From Oscillospiraceae bacterium (GTDB lineage: Bacteria > Bacillota > Clostridia > Oscillospirales > Oscillospiraceae): DNA of 9,470 bases. This document shows, piece by piece, positions 1 to 6,014 of the stretch. Position 1 is the first letter of the stretch. Each line of letters starts with the position of its first letter. Where the stretch lies: NCBI GenBank assembly GCA_028708585.1, contig JAQVYO010000057.1:1-9470 (forward strand), written 5' to 3'. The notes under the pieces are model-generated. The model was not told the DNA's origin. It did not search any database and was given only the letters and a program-made list of their open reading frames with translations. Made by a program: the position numbers and the translations under genes.

Positions 1-774
1 AGCCACAAGCTGGTCAATTTTTGCGGCAATCGCATCATCCTGGGCATCCAGCTCGGCATAGGACGCCTGATAAGCGGCAGTGTCCGATTCCATCTGGACA
101 ACCAGGCTTTGCGCGGACTGAATCTGCTGGCTCAGTTCCGCCTTGCGGCTTACCAACTCCGCCTTGGCCTCCTTCTTTTCCGCTTGGCTGGTTTCCAACG
201 TGGTTTTGGCATCCGCGATCTCCTGCCGCGTGGCGGCCAATTCCTTCATTACGTTCTTGTCATACCGCATAATTTCCTGAACCATGGTAAACCGGTCTAA
301 AAGATCGCTGAAGTCTTTCGCGCCAAAGACCACGGATAAGTAAGATACACTTCCATTCTCCTCCATGGACCGTACTCTCTCGCAAAACAGCTGATATTGC
401 ACGGTTTCTTTTTCTTTTGCTTCTTTCAGTTCTGTTTCTTTCTGGGAAATTTGGCTGTCATACTGCGCAATCAGCTGGCTGATGGTTTTGATTTCCCCTT
501 GAATAACGATATTTTGCTGATCCATCACCTGCTTTTGCTCAACGGTTTTCGTCTTATTATTGGAAAGGCTTTTGATTTTACCCGAAAGTTCTTTCTTCTG
601 CTCCGCCAGCGACTGAGCTTCCTTTTTCAGCGAGCTGATGGAAGCATTTGCCGCCTGTGCTGAAATCATAACGTTACAAAATACGGGAAGGAACATGAGA
701 AGCGCCAAAAACCCCGCCAGAACCATAAGCAGTCGTTTTTTTCTTCCTTCTCTTTTTTTCCCCTTTTTCTGCAT
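1..774 (-). CDS. PcsB/EnvC-like secreted coiled-coil protein, partial (N-terminal 258 residues)
   Basis: The reading frame is open from ATG at 774 to the window edge with no stop, so the C-terminus lies outside. The start is set by AGGAGGT six bases upstream. The protein begins with a very basic n-region (about 9 Lys/Arg in residues 1-14). A hydrophobic segment (about 15-38) and an AQA-A type signal peptidase site near residue 41 follow. Residues 45-128 and about 165-258 are rich in Lys, Glu, Gln and Ala and read as long coiled coils. Between them lies a block typical of the PcsB/EnvC class (RVRSMEENG, then SYLSVVFGAKDFSDLLDRF, about 133-162). Proteins of this class are extracytoplasmic partners of FtsEX and either carry or activate a peptidoglycan hydrolase domain. 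The C-terminal domain (M23, CHAP or NlpC/P60) cannot be seen. The position 67 nt behind ftsX supports the FtsEX-partner role. Family assignment is fairly sure; enzymatic class is unknown. Confidence 0.85.
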   Translation of the reverse strand, partial: MQKKGKKREGRKKRLLMVLAGFLALLMFLPVFCNVMISAQAANASISSLKKEAQSLAEQKKELSGKIKSLSNNKTKTVEQKQVMDQQNIVIQGEIKTISQLIAQYDSQISQKETELKEAKEKETVQYQLFCERVRSMEENGSVSYLSVVFGAKDFSDLLDRFTMVQEIMRYDKNVMKELAATRQEIADAKTTLETSQAEKKEAKAELVSRKAELSQQIQSAQSLVVQMESDTAAYQASYAELDAQDDAIAAKIDQLVA

Positions 775-841
775 GCGCGTACCTCCTGATTACATCTACA
801 GATTGTTGCAAAAGATCCTTTATTTGCGCAACTGAGCGCAA

Positions 842-1735
842 CTACACCCGCAAAAATTTTCGGATGGTCATCATGCTCCCGCCAACGCCCACCAAAAATC
901 CGGTGGCGATAAAAATTTCCACAACGGAAAGGGCCATATGCTGGAAAGGCAGCACCACAAACAAAGACATGGTATCCGACCTGGATATGGCGGCCACAAT
1001 GGCGTCATAAATCCCCCATTGCAGAAAAAATGCCACGATAGCGGCAAAAACGCCCAGTATCAGGCCTTCATAAATAAAGGGCCATCGGATAAACCAGTTG
1101 GTGGCGCCCACCATTTTCATAATGGCGATTTCTTCCCGGCGGGAAAAGGTTGCCATCCGGGTGGTGTTTGAAATGATAAAAACAGAAATCACCAGCAAAA
1201 CCACAATGAGTATCACCGCCACCCCACCGGCAATATTCCGGACGGTGATAAATCCCTTTGAAATGTCTAGCAGTGCGCTGACGCTGGAAATTCCCTTTAT
1301 TTGTTTGATCTGACTCACCGTCGCGTTCATCTGCTCAATATTTTTCATCCGAATATGATACCGGTGCCTCAAAATCTTGGATGGAAGGTTTTGAAACAGA
1401 CTGTTCTCCTGTTTTTCCGCAGCAAAGTCCTTCATGGCATCGTCCCGGCTGACAAACGTACAGCTTAACACATTAGGAACAGCTTTCAAGTTTGCTTCCA
1501 GGGTTTTCGCCTGATCTAATGTCAGGGATTCGTCCACATAAGCGATGATTTCGTTTTCCTGCTCCATTTTGGATAGGGTCGCATTCATATTGACCGCAAC
1601 CAGCGTAAAACTTCCCATAATCAAAAGGCAGGCCACAATGGAGCAGACGGCGGCAGAAGACATTAATCCATGCAGGAAAATTCCTCGAATGCCTTCCTTG
1701 AAAAAATACCCGAAATTATACTTCTTCATCTTCAT
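842..1735 (-). CDS. ftsX: FtsX, permease-like cell division protein
   Basis: This is the membrane subunit of FtsEX, which transmits ATP hydrolysis by FtsE to a peptidoglycan hydrolase or its activator outside the cell. From ATG 1735 it has 297 residues, a usual length for FtsX. The layout is a short cytoplasmic N-terminus, TM1 (about 24-48), a large extracytoplasmic loop (about 49-165), and TM2 (about 168-192). A cytoplasmic stretch with the family hallmark RREEIAIMKMVGATNWFIRWP follows, then TM3 (about 216-240) and TM4 (about 266-290), ending in RKFLRV. The frame is open further upstream to 1783, but those residues lie inside ftsE and do not look like FtsX. ATG at 1735 or 1729 gives the normal MKMKKYNFGYFFKEG start. 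The gene overlaps the 3' end of ftsE by about 20 nt and has only a weak Shine-Dalgarno, which suggests translational coupling. The stop is TAG. Confidence 0.95.
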   Translation of the reverse strand: MKMKKYNFGYFFKEGIRGIFLHGLMSSAAVCSIVACLLIMGSFTLVAVNMNATLSKMEQENEIIAYVDESLTLDQAKTLEANLKAVPNVLSCTFVSRDDAMKDFAAEKQENSLFQNLPSKILRHRYHIRMKNIEQMNATVSQIKQIKGISSVSALLDISKGFITVRNIAGGVAVILIVVLLVISVFIISNTTRMATFSRREEIAIMKMVGATNWFIRWPFIYEGLILGVFAAIVAFFLQWGIYDAIVAAISRSDTMSLFVVLPFQHMALSVVEIFIATGFLVGVGGSMMTIRKFLRV

Positions 1736-2411
1736 AACCGTAATATCCATCCATTCCGTCGCTGACAATTCTACCACTCTCAATGGCTACCACCCGCTTG
1801 GAAAAACGGTTGACCAGCCCCTTTTCATGAGTAACAACCAGAACGGTAGTGCCAAGCGCATTAATCCGCTCCAAAAGCAACATGATTTCCAGGCTGCGGG
1901 CGGGATCTAAATTACCGGTTGGCTCGTCCGCCACAATCATGCTGGGGTTGTTCACCAGTGCCCGGGCAATGGCGACACGCTGCTGCTCTCCCCCGGACAG
2001 CTCATGGGGCAGACGGCGCGTTTTTTTATCCAGCCCCACCAATTCCAGCACATAAGGCACCCGCTTTTTGATCTCGCCGGTGGTCGCGCCCACAGCTCGC
2101 ATAGCAAACGTCATGTTGTCATAGACCGTTTTTTTATCAATCAGCCGGAAATCCTGAAAAACAACGCCCAAGGTTCGCCTTAAATAGGGAATCTGTGACA
2201 TATGGATATTGTTTAAATTGTAGCCGTTTACCATGAGCCGCCCTTCGGTAGGCGCAATTTCCGCCGTAAGCAGCTTAATAATGGTGGATTTCCCGGAGCC
2301 GGAAGGGCCCACCAAAAAAACAAATTCTCCGTCGTCAATGCGCAGGTTCACATCTACCAGCGCTCTTGCCCCGTTTTCATATGATTTATGTACACCGATC
2401 AAACGCACCAT
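1716..2411 (-). CDS. ftsE: FtsE, ATP-binding subunit of the FtsEX complex
   Basis: This is an ABC ATPase that pairs with FtsX to drive regulated peptidoglycan hydrolysis at the membrane. From ATG 2411 it has 231 residues. All nucleotide-binding motifs are intact: Walker A GPSGSGKST (35-43), Q-loop glutamine 86 in VVFQDFRLI, signature LSGGEQQ (138-144), Walker B MIVADEPTGNLD (158-169) and switch histidine 195 in VVTHE. The Q-loop context VFQDFRLI and the DEPTGNLD form are typical of FtsE. The frame continues 19 codons upstream to 2468, but those residues are not FtsE-like and run into the GC-rich inverted repeat. ATG 2411, preceded by GGGGGAAAAGAA, gives the standard MVRLIGVHKSYENG start. The C-terminal tail (YYGYEDEEV) is acidic and overlaps the start of ftsX. 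Confidence 0.96.
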   Translation of the reverse strand: MVRLIGVHKSYENGARALVDVNLRIDDGEFVFLVGPSGSGKSTIIKLLTAEIAPTEGRLMVNGYNLNNIHMSQIPYLRRTLGVVFQDFRLIDKKTVYDNMTFAMRAVGATTGEIKKRVPYVLELVGLDKKTRRLPHELSGGEQQRVAIARALVNNPSMIVADEPTGNLDPARSLEIMLLLERINALGTTVLVVTHEKGLVNRFSKRVVAIESGRIVSDGMDGYYGYEDEEV

Positions 2412-2456
2412 TTCTTTTCCCCCGAGGATCTTACACACTTTTATAGAACAAAGCAA

Positions 2457-2532
2457 GGCCCTGCCCACCAGCCGGCGGACGGGCGGGCCACCGCTTTCAA
2501 AACAAAACAGACGCCCGCCTGTGTGCAGGGCC
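2457..2532 (-). terminator. Nested GC-rich inverted repeat between the regulator and ftsE (probable terminator or attenuator)
   Basis: Two perfect inverted repeats are nested. The outer arms GGCCCTGC (2525-2532) and GCAGGGCC (2457-2464) enclose inner arms GGCGGGC (2513-2519) and GCCCGCC (2482-2488). Read on the minus strand, the structure starts 7 nt after the regulator's stop codon and is followed by a moderately T-rich stretch, TTGCTTTGTTCT. The tail is interrupted and the loops are large, so termination may be partial. It may instead be a leader structure or an mRNA-end stabiliser that separates expression of the regulator from ftsEX. A weak -10-like TATAAA lies just downstream at 2440-2445, but I found no convincing promoter. 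Confidence 0.5.
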
Positions 2533-2539
2533 GCTTTCC

Positions 2540-3631
2540 TTATGAATCAACGCCTCTGGAAATCAAATATTTTTTCACCATCAGCGCCACTTTAAAGGTA
2601 ATGGCATCATCAAATTCCCGAAGATCCAGGCCGGTCAGCTTTTTGATCTTTTCCAGCCGGTAAACCAGTGTGTTCCGATGGACAAAAAGCTTTCGGGCCG
2701 TTTCGGACACATTTAAATTGTTTTCAAAGAATTTATTGATGGTGAAAAGAGTCTCAGAATCCAAAGCGTCAATGGGACTCTTTTTGAAAATTTCCTGTAG
2801 GAACATTTCGCAAAGCGTTGTGGGCAGCTGATAAATCAGCCGGCCGATACCCAAATTTTCATAATTAATAATGGTTTTTTCCGTATCGAATACTTTGCCA
2901 ACTTCAATGGCCACCTGCGCTTCTTTATACGCTTTCGCCAGATCCCGCAGATGATTCGTCACCGAACCGATGCCAATGACAGTTTTGATCTGCAGCTCCC
3001 TACCCAGCAGTTCCTCCAATTGCTGTGCAATTTTCAAAAGCTCCTTGCCGTCCGTCCCTTCGGCCATTTGCTTGATGACCGCAATATCGGTTTCACTTGC
3101 GGATAAAACAAAATCCGCCTGTTTGTCCGGGAACAGCTTCTGCACCACATCCAGCGCGGAGGGGTCCACTCGCTCGGTCTGGCGGATGAGCAGCACGCCC
3201 CTGGGCATGTCGGACACGAAATGAAGCTCTTTCGCCCGGGTATAAATATCGCCCAGCAATATATTGTCGGAGATAATGCTTTTCAGAAAAGCCGCTTTAT
3301 CATGCTTCTCCTCGTAATAGACCTTCGCATTGCTCAGGGCAATCGCCGCCAGGGAACAGATCAGCGCACCTTGTTCGTCGTCCCCCTCCACAAAAGCGGC
3401 ATAGTCAAACTGAGCGCCCCAGCCATACATCGGCTTGAAACTCCACCCTTCCCAAACGAGAGCGTCCTCTCCGGCATTATGAAGGGTTTCCGCCGCTTTG
3501 GCCCAATGCTCTCCTATGCGATAAATCTCACTGCACGCAACAATCGTACCTTCCGCATCCATAACGCCGACGATTCGGCGAGAAGAGTCCCTCAATTGCA
3601 GAACAATTCCTTGAAAAATCCGATTTGACAT
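2540..3631 (-). CDS. CdaR/PucR-family transcriptional regulator
   Basis: This 363-residue protein is a cytoplasmic transcriptional regulator of the CdaR/PucR type. The N-terminus (VGVMDAEGTIVACSE..RIG, about 21-40) resembles the sugar-diacid-recognition/PAS-like sensor segment of CdaR. The middle (about 130-260) corresponds to the divergent GGDEF-like domain of this family and does not show a catalytic GGDEF motif. The C-terminus (about 294-356) is the PucR-type helix-turn-helix, with the recognisable NNLNVSETARKLFVHRNTL and YRLEKIKKLTGLD blocks. The start at 3631 is supported by AAGGGGAG nine bases upstream. Family members often respond to small organic acids or purine breakdown products, but the ligand here cannot be inferred. 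It is transcribed toward ftsEX and a cell-wall gene and away from the DUF4830 gene, so either side could hold its targets. Stop codon TAA. Confidence 0.85.
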   Translation of the reverse strand: MSNRIFQGIVLQLRDSSRRIVGVMDAEGTIVACSEIYRIGEHWAKAAETLHNAGEDALVWEGWSFKPMYGWGAQFDYAAFVEGDDEQGALICSLAAIALSNAKVYYEEKHDKAAFLKSIISDNILLGDIYTRAKELHFVSDMPRGVLLIRQTERVDPSALDVVQKLFPDKQADFVLSASETDIAVIKQMAEGTDGKELLKIAQQLEELLGRELQIKTVIGIGSVTNHLRDLAKAYKEAQVAIEVGKVFDTEKTIINYENLGIGRLIYQLPTTLCEMFLQEIFKKSPIDALDSETLFTINKFFENNLNVSETARKLFVHRNTLVYRLEKIKKLTGLDLREFDDAITFKVALMVKKYLISRGVDS

Positions 3632-3689
3632 GGTTCACGTCTCCCCTTCATACTCCAGATAGGCTCCAACCCAAATGACATTAATTTAT

Positions 3690-3718
3690 ACTATATAATT
3701 TTTTTCTGCTTTTTTCAA
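3690..3718 (-). promoter_or_regulatory. Sigma-A type promoter of the CdaR/PucR regulator gene
   Basis: On the minus strand a -35 element TTGAAA (3713-3718) and a -10 element TATAGT (3690-3695) are separated by exactly 17 nt of A-rich sequence. Transcription would start near 3683, giving a leader of about 50 nt before the ATG at 3631. The flanks are strongly AT-rich (about 3680-3740), unlike the coding DNA around them. Confidence 0.65.
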
Positions 3719-3934
3719 TAGTTATTTAAAATTTAATTGTGAAAAATGCCGAAAAAACGCCGAAAATCATTTTTGGACTCTGCAAATTATGGGACAGAAT
3801 TTCATTTTCCTGTAAAAAACGGGTATATCATGGCGTTTTTCTTTGCCCTCTGTTCCATTCGGAAATCTCATATCCCACAGGCACCGCTGTCTGCGGGAAC
3901 CTGAAACAGCATCTGTCCCATTTGCATGGAAAGC

Positions 3935-3964
3935 CTGTCATATTCTCCCCAGGCCTGTCATACT
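3935..3964 (+). promoter_or_regulatory. Candidate promoter of the DUF4830 gene, overlapping a 20-bp-period direct repeat
   Basis: CTGTCA (3935-3940) and CATACT (3959-3964) are spaced by 18 nt and each match the sigma-A consensus at four of six positions. The start would lie near 3971, about 34 nt before the GTG. Both elements fall within the two copies of GCCTGTCATA, so the match could reflect an operator pair rather than a promoter. Weak evidence. Confidence 0.25.
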
Positions 3965-4004
3965 TATTACAAAGGAAGATACTGTATGGAAGGGGCGCGA
4001 AAGT

Positions 4005-4472
4005 GTGATCATTTTTACCACAAAGCTCAATCGCAAAAAATATGTGCTTGCGTTTTTCGTTGTAGCTGTTCTAGTCCTAGGCATTATCCTGGCAGTAGCA
4101 AAAACGGGCGGCGGCAAAGACAACGTGGGGGGCAAGCACATCAGCACCAACGAAGACCGGATTTCCTACCTGGAAAGCTATGGGTGGGTGGTTTCCGACC
4201 AGCCCATTGCCAGTGAGGAACTGGTCATTCCCAACAGTTTGGAAAAAACTTATTCTCAGTACAACACGCTGCAAACCGAACAGGGCTTTAACCTGGCCCG
4301 CTTTCAAGGCAAAAAGGCTATGCGGTACACCTATAAAATCCTGAATTATCCAACTGGGGAAACCGATGTACAGGCCAACCTTCTCATGTACAAAAGCACA
4401 GTCATTGGAGGCGATGTCTGCACGACCGCCCTGGATGGCTGGATGCACGGGCTTGCCTATCCCGGAAGTTAG
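4005..4472 (+). CDS. DUF4830 domain protein, membrane-anchored
   Basis: This is a 155-residue protein of unknown function. GTG at 4005 is chosen as start because AAGGGG lies nine bases upstream and the resulting N-terminus (IIFTTKLNRKK followed by a hydrophobic segment) fits the family pattern. The longer frame from 3843 adds unrelated residues. One transmembrane helix spans about residues 13-32, preceded by basic residues, which predicts an N-in, C-out anchor. The outer part contains blocks I recognise as DUF4830: NEDRISYLESYGW (49-61), YNTLQTEQGFNL (86-97), RYTYKILNYPTGE (107-119) and VIGGDVCTTALDGWMHGL (133-150). The single cysteine 139 sits in the conserved block. It is the only plus-strand gene in the window, convergent with tuf and divergent from the regulator. 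The stop is TAG, and two terminators follow. I recall the family from memory, so the name is likely rather than certain. Confidence 0.75.
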   Translation: MIIFTTKLNRKKYVLAFFVVAVLVLGIILAVAKTGGGKDNVGGKHISTNEDRISYLESYGWVVSDQPIASEELVIPNSLEKTYSQYNTLQTEQGFNLARFQGKKAMRYTYKILNYPTGETDVQANLLMYKSTVIGGDVCTTALDGWMHGLAYPGS

Positions 4473-4510
4473 CCGCTCCGGCTTCATGCCTGTCCGGCGC
4501 ACAGCCCGCA

Positions 4511-4555
4511 CATCATTGGCACAGCAAAATTTTGTGCCGATGATGGCCTGTTTTT
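4511..4555 (+). terminator. Intrinsic terminator 1 after the DUF4830 gene
   Basis: A 13-bp stem pairs CATCATTGGCACA (4511-4523) with TGTGCCGATGATG (4533-4545), with one G-T pair and a nine-base loop. It is followed by GCCTG and a run of five T (4551-4555). It begins about 40 nt after the DUF4830 stop codon. The few bases between stem and T-run make it less than ideal. Confidence 0.6.
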
Positions 4556-4565
4556 GACAATGCCG

Positions 4566-4610
4566 AAAGGCTGCTGCAACCTATCGTTTGCAGCAGCCTT
4601 TATTTTTTAT
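4566..4610 (+). terminator. Intrinsic terminator 2, between the convergent DUF4830 gene and tuf
   Basis: A perfect 14-bp stem pairs AAAGGCTGCTGCAA (4566-4579) with TTGCAGCAGCCTTT (4588-4601) around an eight-base loop. ATTTTTTAT follows on the plus strand. Read from tuf on the minus strand, the same stem begins 24 nt after the stop codon but is followed by CGGCATTGTC rather than a T-run. It is therefore a clear plus-strand terminator and at best a weak or bidirectional one for tuf. Confidence 0.85.
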
Positions 4611-4625
4611 CAAACGGCAAAGGAA

Positions 4626-5831
4626 TTAGGCCTCCACCGCAATAACAACGCCGGAACCAACGGTTCTGCCGCCCTCGCGGATGGCGAAACGAAGGCCTTT
4701 TTCAATGGCGATGGGGGTAATCAGCTCCACATCTATCTCCACGTTGTCGCCGGGCATGCACATTTCAACGCCCTCGGGAAGGGTGATGACGCCGGTCACG
4801 TCGGTAGTACGGAAATAGAACTGGGGACGATAATTGTTAAAGAAAGGGGTGTGACGGCCGCCTTCTTCCTTGGACAGGACGTAAACCTGGCCGTTGAACT
4901 TGGTATGGGGATGGATGGAGCCGGGCTTTGCCAGGACCTGGCCGCGCTCAATTTCCTTCTTATCAATACCGCGCAGCAAAGTACCGATGTTGTCGCCGGC
5001 CTCCGCATAATCCAGCAGTTTCCGGAACATTTCAATGCCGGTAACGGTGGTCTTCTTAGTATCATGGATTCCGACGATCTCAACCTGCTCGCCCATCTTG
5101 ACGGTTCCACGTTCCACACGGCCGGTAGCGACAGTGCCGCGTCCGGTAATGGTGAAGACGTCTTCCACAGGCATCAGGAAAGGCTGATCAGCTTTCCGGT
5201 CGGGAGTTTTAATATATGTGTCGACCTGATCCATCAGTTCCTTGATGCAGGCATATTCAGGAGCGTTAGGGTCGGTGGAGGTGCACTCCAGAGCCTTCAG
5301 GGCGCTGCCTTTAATGATGGGAATGTCATCGCCCGGGTAATCATATTTGGAAAGCAGCTCACGGATTTCCATCTCAACCAACTCGATCAGCTCGGGGTCG
5401 TCCACCTGGTCGATCTTATTCATAAACACAACAATATAAGGAACGTTTACCTGACGGGCCAGAACGATATGCTCTCTGGTCTGCGCCATAGGACCATCGG
5501 AAGCGGCAATCACCAGGATCGCGCCGTCCATCTGCGCGGCGCCGGTAATCATGTTCTTAATATAGTCGGCATGGCCCGGGCAGTCAACATGAGCGTAGTG
5601 GCGGGATTCGGTCTGATACTCTACGTGCGAGGTATTGATTGTGATTCCGCGCGCTCTCTCTTCCGGCGCCTTATCAATCATGTCATAAGCGGTAAAAGAT
5701 GCTTGGGTGGGGTCTTCCAGGGACAGCACCTTTGTGATGGCGGCGGTCAGCGTAGTCTTGCCATGGTCGATGTGACCGATGGTGCCAATATTAATATGTG
5801 GCTTGGTTCTTTCAAACTTTTGCTTTGCCAT
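4626..5831 (-). CDS. tuf: Elongation factor Tu
   Basis: EF-Tu is the GTPase that delivers aminoacyl-tRNA to the ribosome. The frame gives 401 residues, close to the family norm of about 394-400. The GTPase motifs are intact: G1 GHIDHGKT (19-26, with Ile where most EF-Tu have Val), G2 RGITINTSHVEYQT (61-74), G3 DCPGH (83-87) and G4 NKID (138-141). Domain 2 carries GRGTVATGRVERG, and domain 3 ends in GRTVGSGVVIAVEA. The start at 5831 is supported by AAGGAGG ten bases upstream. It lies 180 nt downstream of the first fusA stop, or about 110 nt after the second. A candidate promoter sits in that gap, so tuf may be transcribed both with the str cluster and alone. Stop codon TAA. Confidence 0.99.
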   Translation of the reverse strand: MAKQKFERTKPHINIGTIGHIDHGKTTLTAAITKVLSLEDPTQASFTAYDMIDKAPEERARGITINTSHVEYQTESRHYAHVDCPGHADYIKNMITGAAQMDGAILVIAASDGPMAQTREHIVLARQVNVPYIVVFMNKIDQVDDPELIELVEMEIRELLSKYDYPGDDIPIIKGSALKALECTSTDPNAPEYACIKELMDQVDTYIKTPDRKADQPFLMPVEDVFTITGRGTVATGRVERGTVKMGEQVEIVGIHDTKKTTVTGIEMFRKLLDYAEAGDNIGTLLRGIDKKEIERGQVLAKPGSIHPHTKFNGQVYVLSKEEGGRHTPFFNNYRPQFYFRTTDVTGVITLPEGVEMCMPGDNVEIDVELITPIAIEKGLRFAIREGGRTVGSGVVIAVEA

Positions 5832-5899
5832 GGTAGTTTGTCCTCCTTGTTTATATTTCAGTGATAAAAAAATCCAATTTATACCCGTTACTGGGGGAT

Positions 5900-5928
5900 A
5901 TTTTACAGCATAACATATTGGAATGCAA
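5900..5928 (-). promoter_or_regulatory. Candidate promoter in front of tuf
   Basis: On the minus strand TTGCAT (5923-5928) and TAAAAT (5900-5905) are spaced by exactly 17 nt. The -10 element matches the sigma-A consensus at five positions; the -35 matches at three. The start would be near 5893, giving a leader of about 60 nt that includes a run of seven T. An internal promoter before tuf is plausible given its high expression level, but this is inference. Confidence 0.4.
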
Positions 5929-5942
5929 CCATAATTTTATTG

Positions 5943-6014
5943 CTATTTTCCTTCTCGGCCTTCGATAATCTTTTCCTGCAGGGATTTGGGCAGTTCGACA
6001 TAATGATCCGGCTA
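5943..6014 (-). other. In-frame EF-G C-terminal coding remnant beyond an amber stop
   Basis: The TAG that ends the fusA frame (6014-6012, minus strand) is followed in the same frame by 22 sense codons and then a second TAG (5945-5943). The 22 residues read PDHYVELPKSLQEKI then IEGREGK. This is what the end of EF-G normally looks like in Firmicutes (DHY-x-E-x-PKS, then a helix ending in basic residues). With one residue at the TAG the protein would have 692 residues, the usual EF-G length. CAG (Gln) to TAG is the simplest origin. The base after the stop is C, a context generally regarded as weak for termination in bacteria. Confidence 0.9.

Larger units (their letters stand above)
3632..4004. 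other. Divergent intergenic region between the regulator and the DUF4830 gene
   Basis: This roughly 370-nt stretch has no convincing protein. The open frame from 3843 that runs into the DUF4830 gene encodes unrelated-looking residues before 4005. It contains the minus-strand promoter at 3690-3718 and an AT-rich block (3680-3770). A 10-bp inverted repeat, ATGGGACAGA (3789-3798) and TCTGTCCCAT (3912-3921), is also present. AAAAACG and CGTTTTT (about 3814-3840) form a weak AT-rich stem. A 10-bp direct repeat, GCCTGTCATA, occurs at 3933-3942 and 3953-3962. The organisation suggests a regulated divergent control region, but no specific regulator site is recognised. Confidence 0.5.

Noticed and set aside
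824..841. TTGCGC/GCGCAA hairpin directly after the ftsX stop
   Set aside because: Only a six-base stem with no T-run behind it. It is more likely chance or a minor mRNA structure than a terminator, and the next gene is functionally coupled.
2412..2468. Earlier ATG start of ftsE at 2468
   Set aside because: The added 19 residues are encoded partly in the inverted-repeat arm and do not align with FtsE; ATG 2411 gives the canonical start.
3843..4004. Upstream extension of the DUF4830 frame to ATG 3843
   Set aside because: The added 54 residues are unlike the family and have no membrane or domain logic. GTG 4005 has a well-spaced AAGGGG and gives the expected N-terminus.
4554..5864. Long 436-codon plus-strand open frame over tuf
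   Set aside because: It is the antisense shadow of a highly biased EF-Tu coding sequence, and its product resembles no family. EF-Tu on the minus strand is unambiguous.
6012..6014. Genome-wide reassignment of TAG to a sense codon as explanation of the fusA stop
   Set aside because: rpsG, ftsX and the DUF4830 gene all end in TAG at the expected family C-terminus. Reading through ftsX's TAG would run about 50 codons into the next gene. A local event, readthrough or sequence error fits better, although an ambiguous suppressor cannot be excluded.
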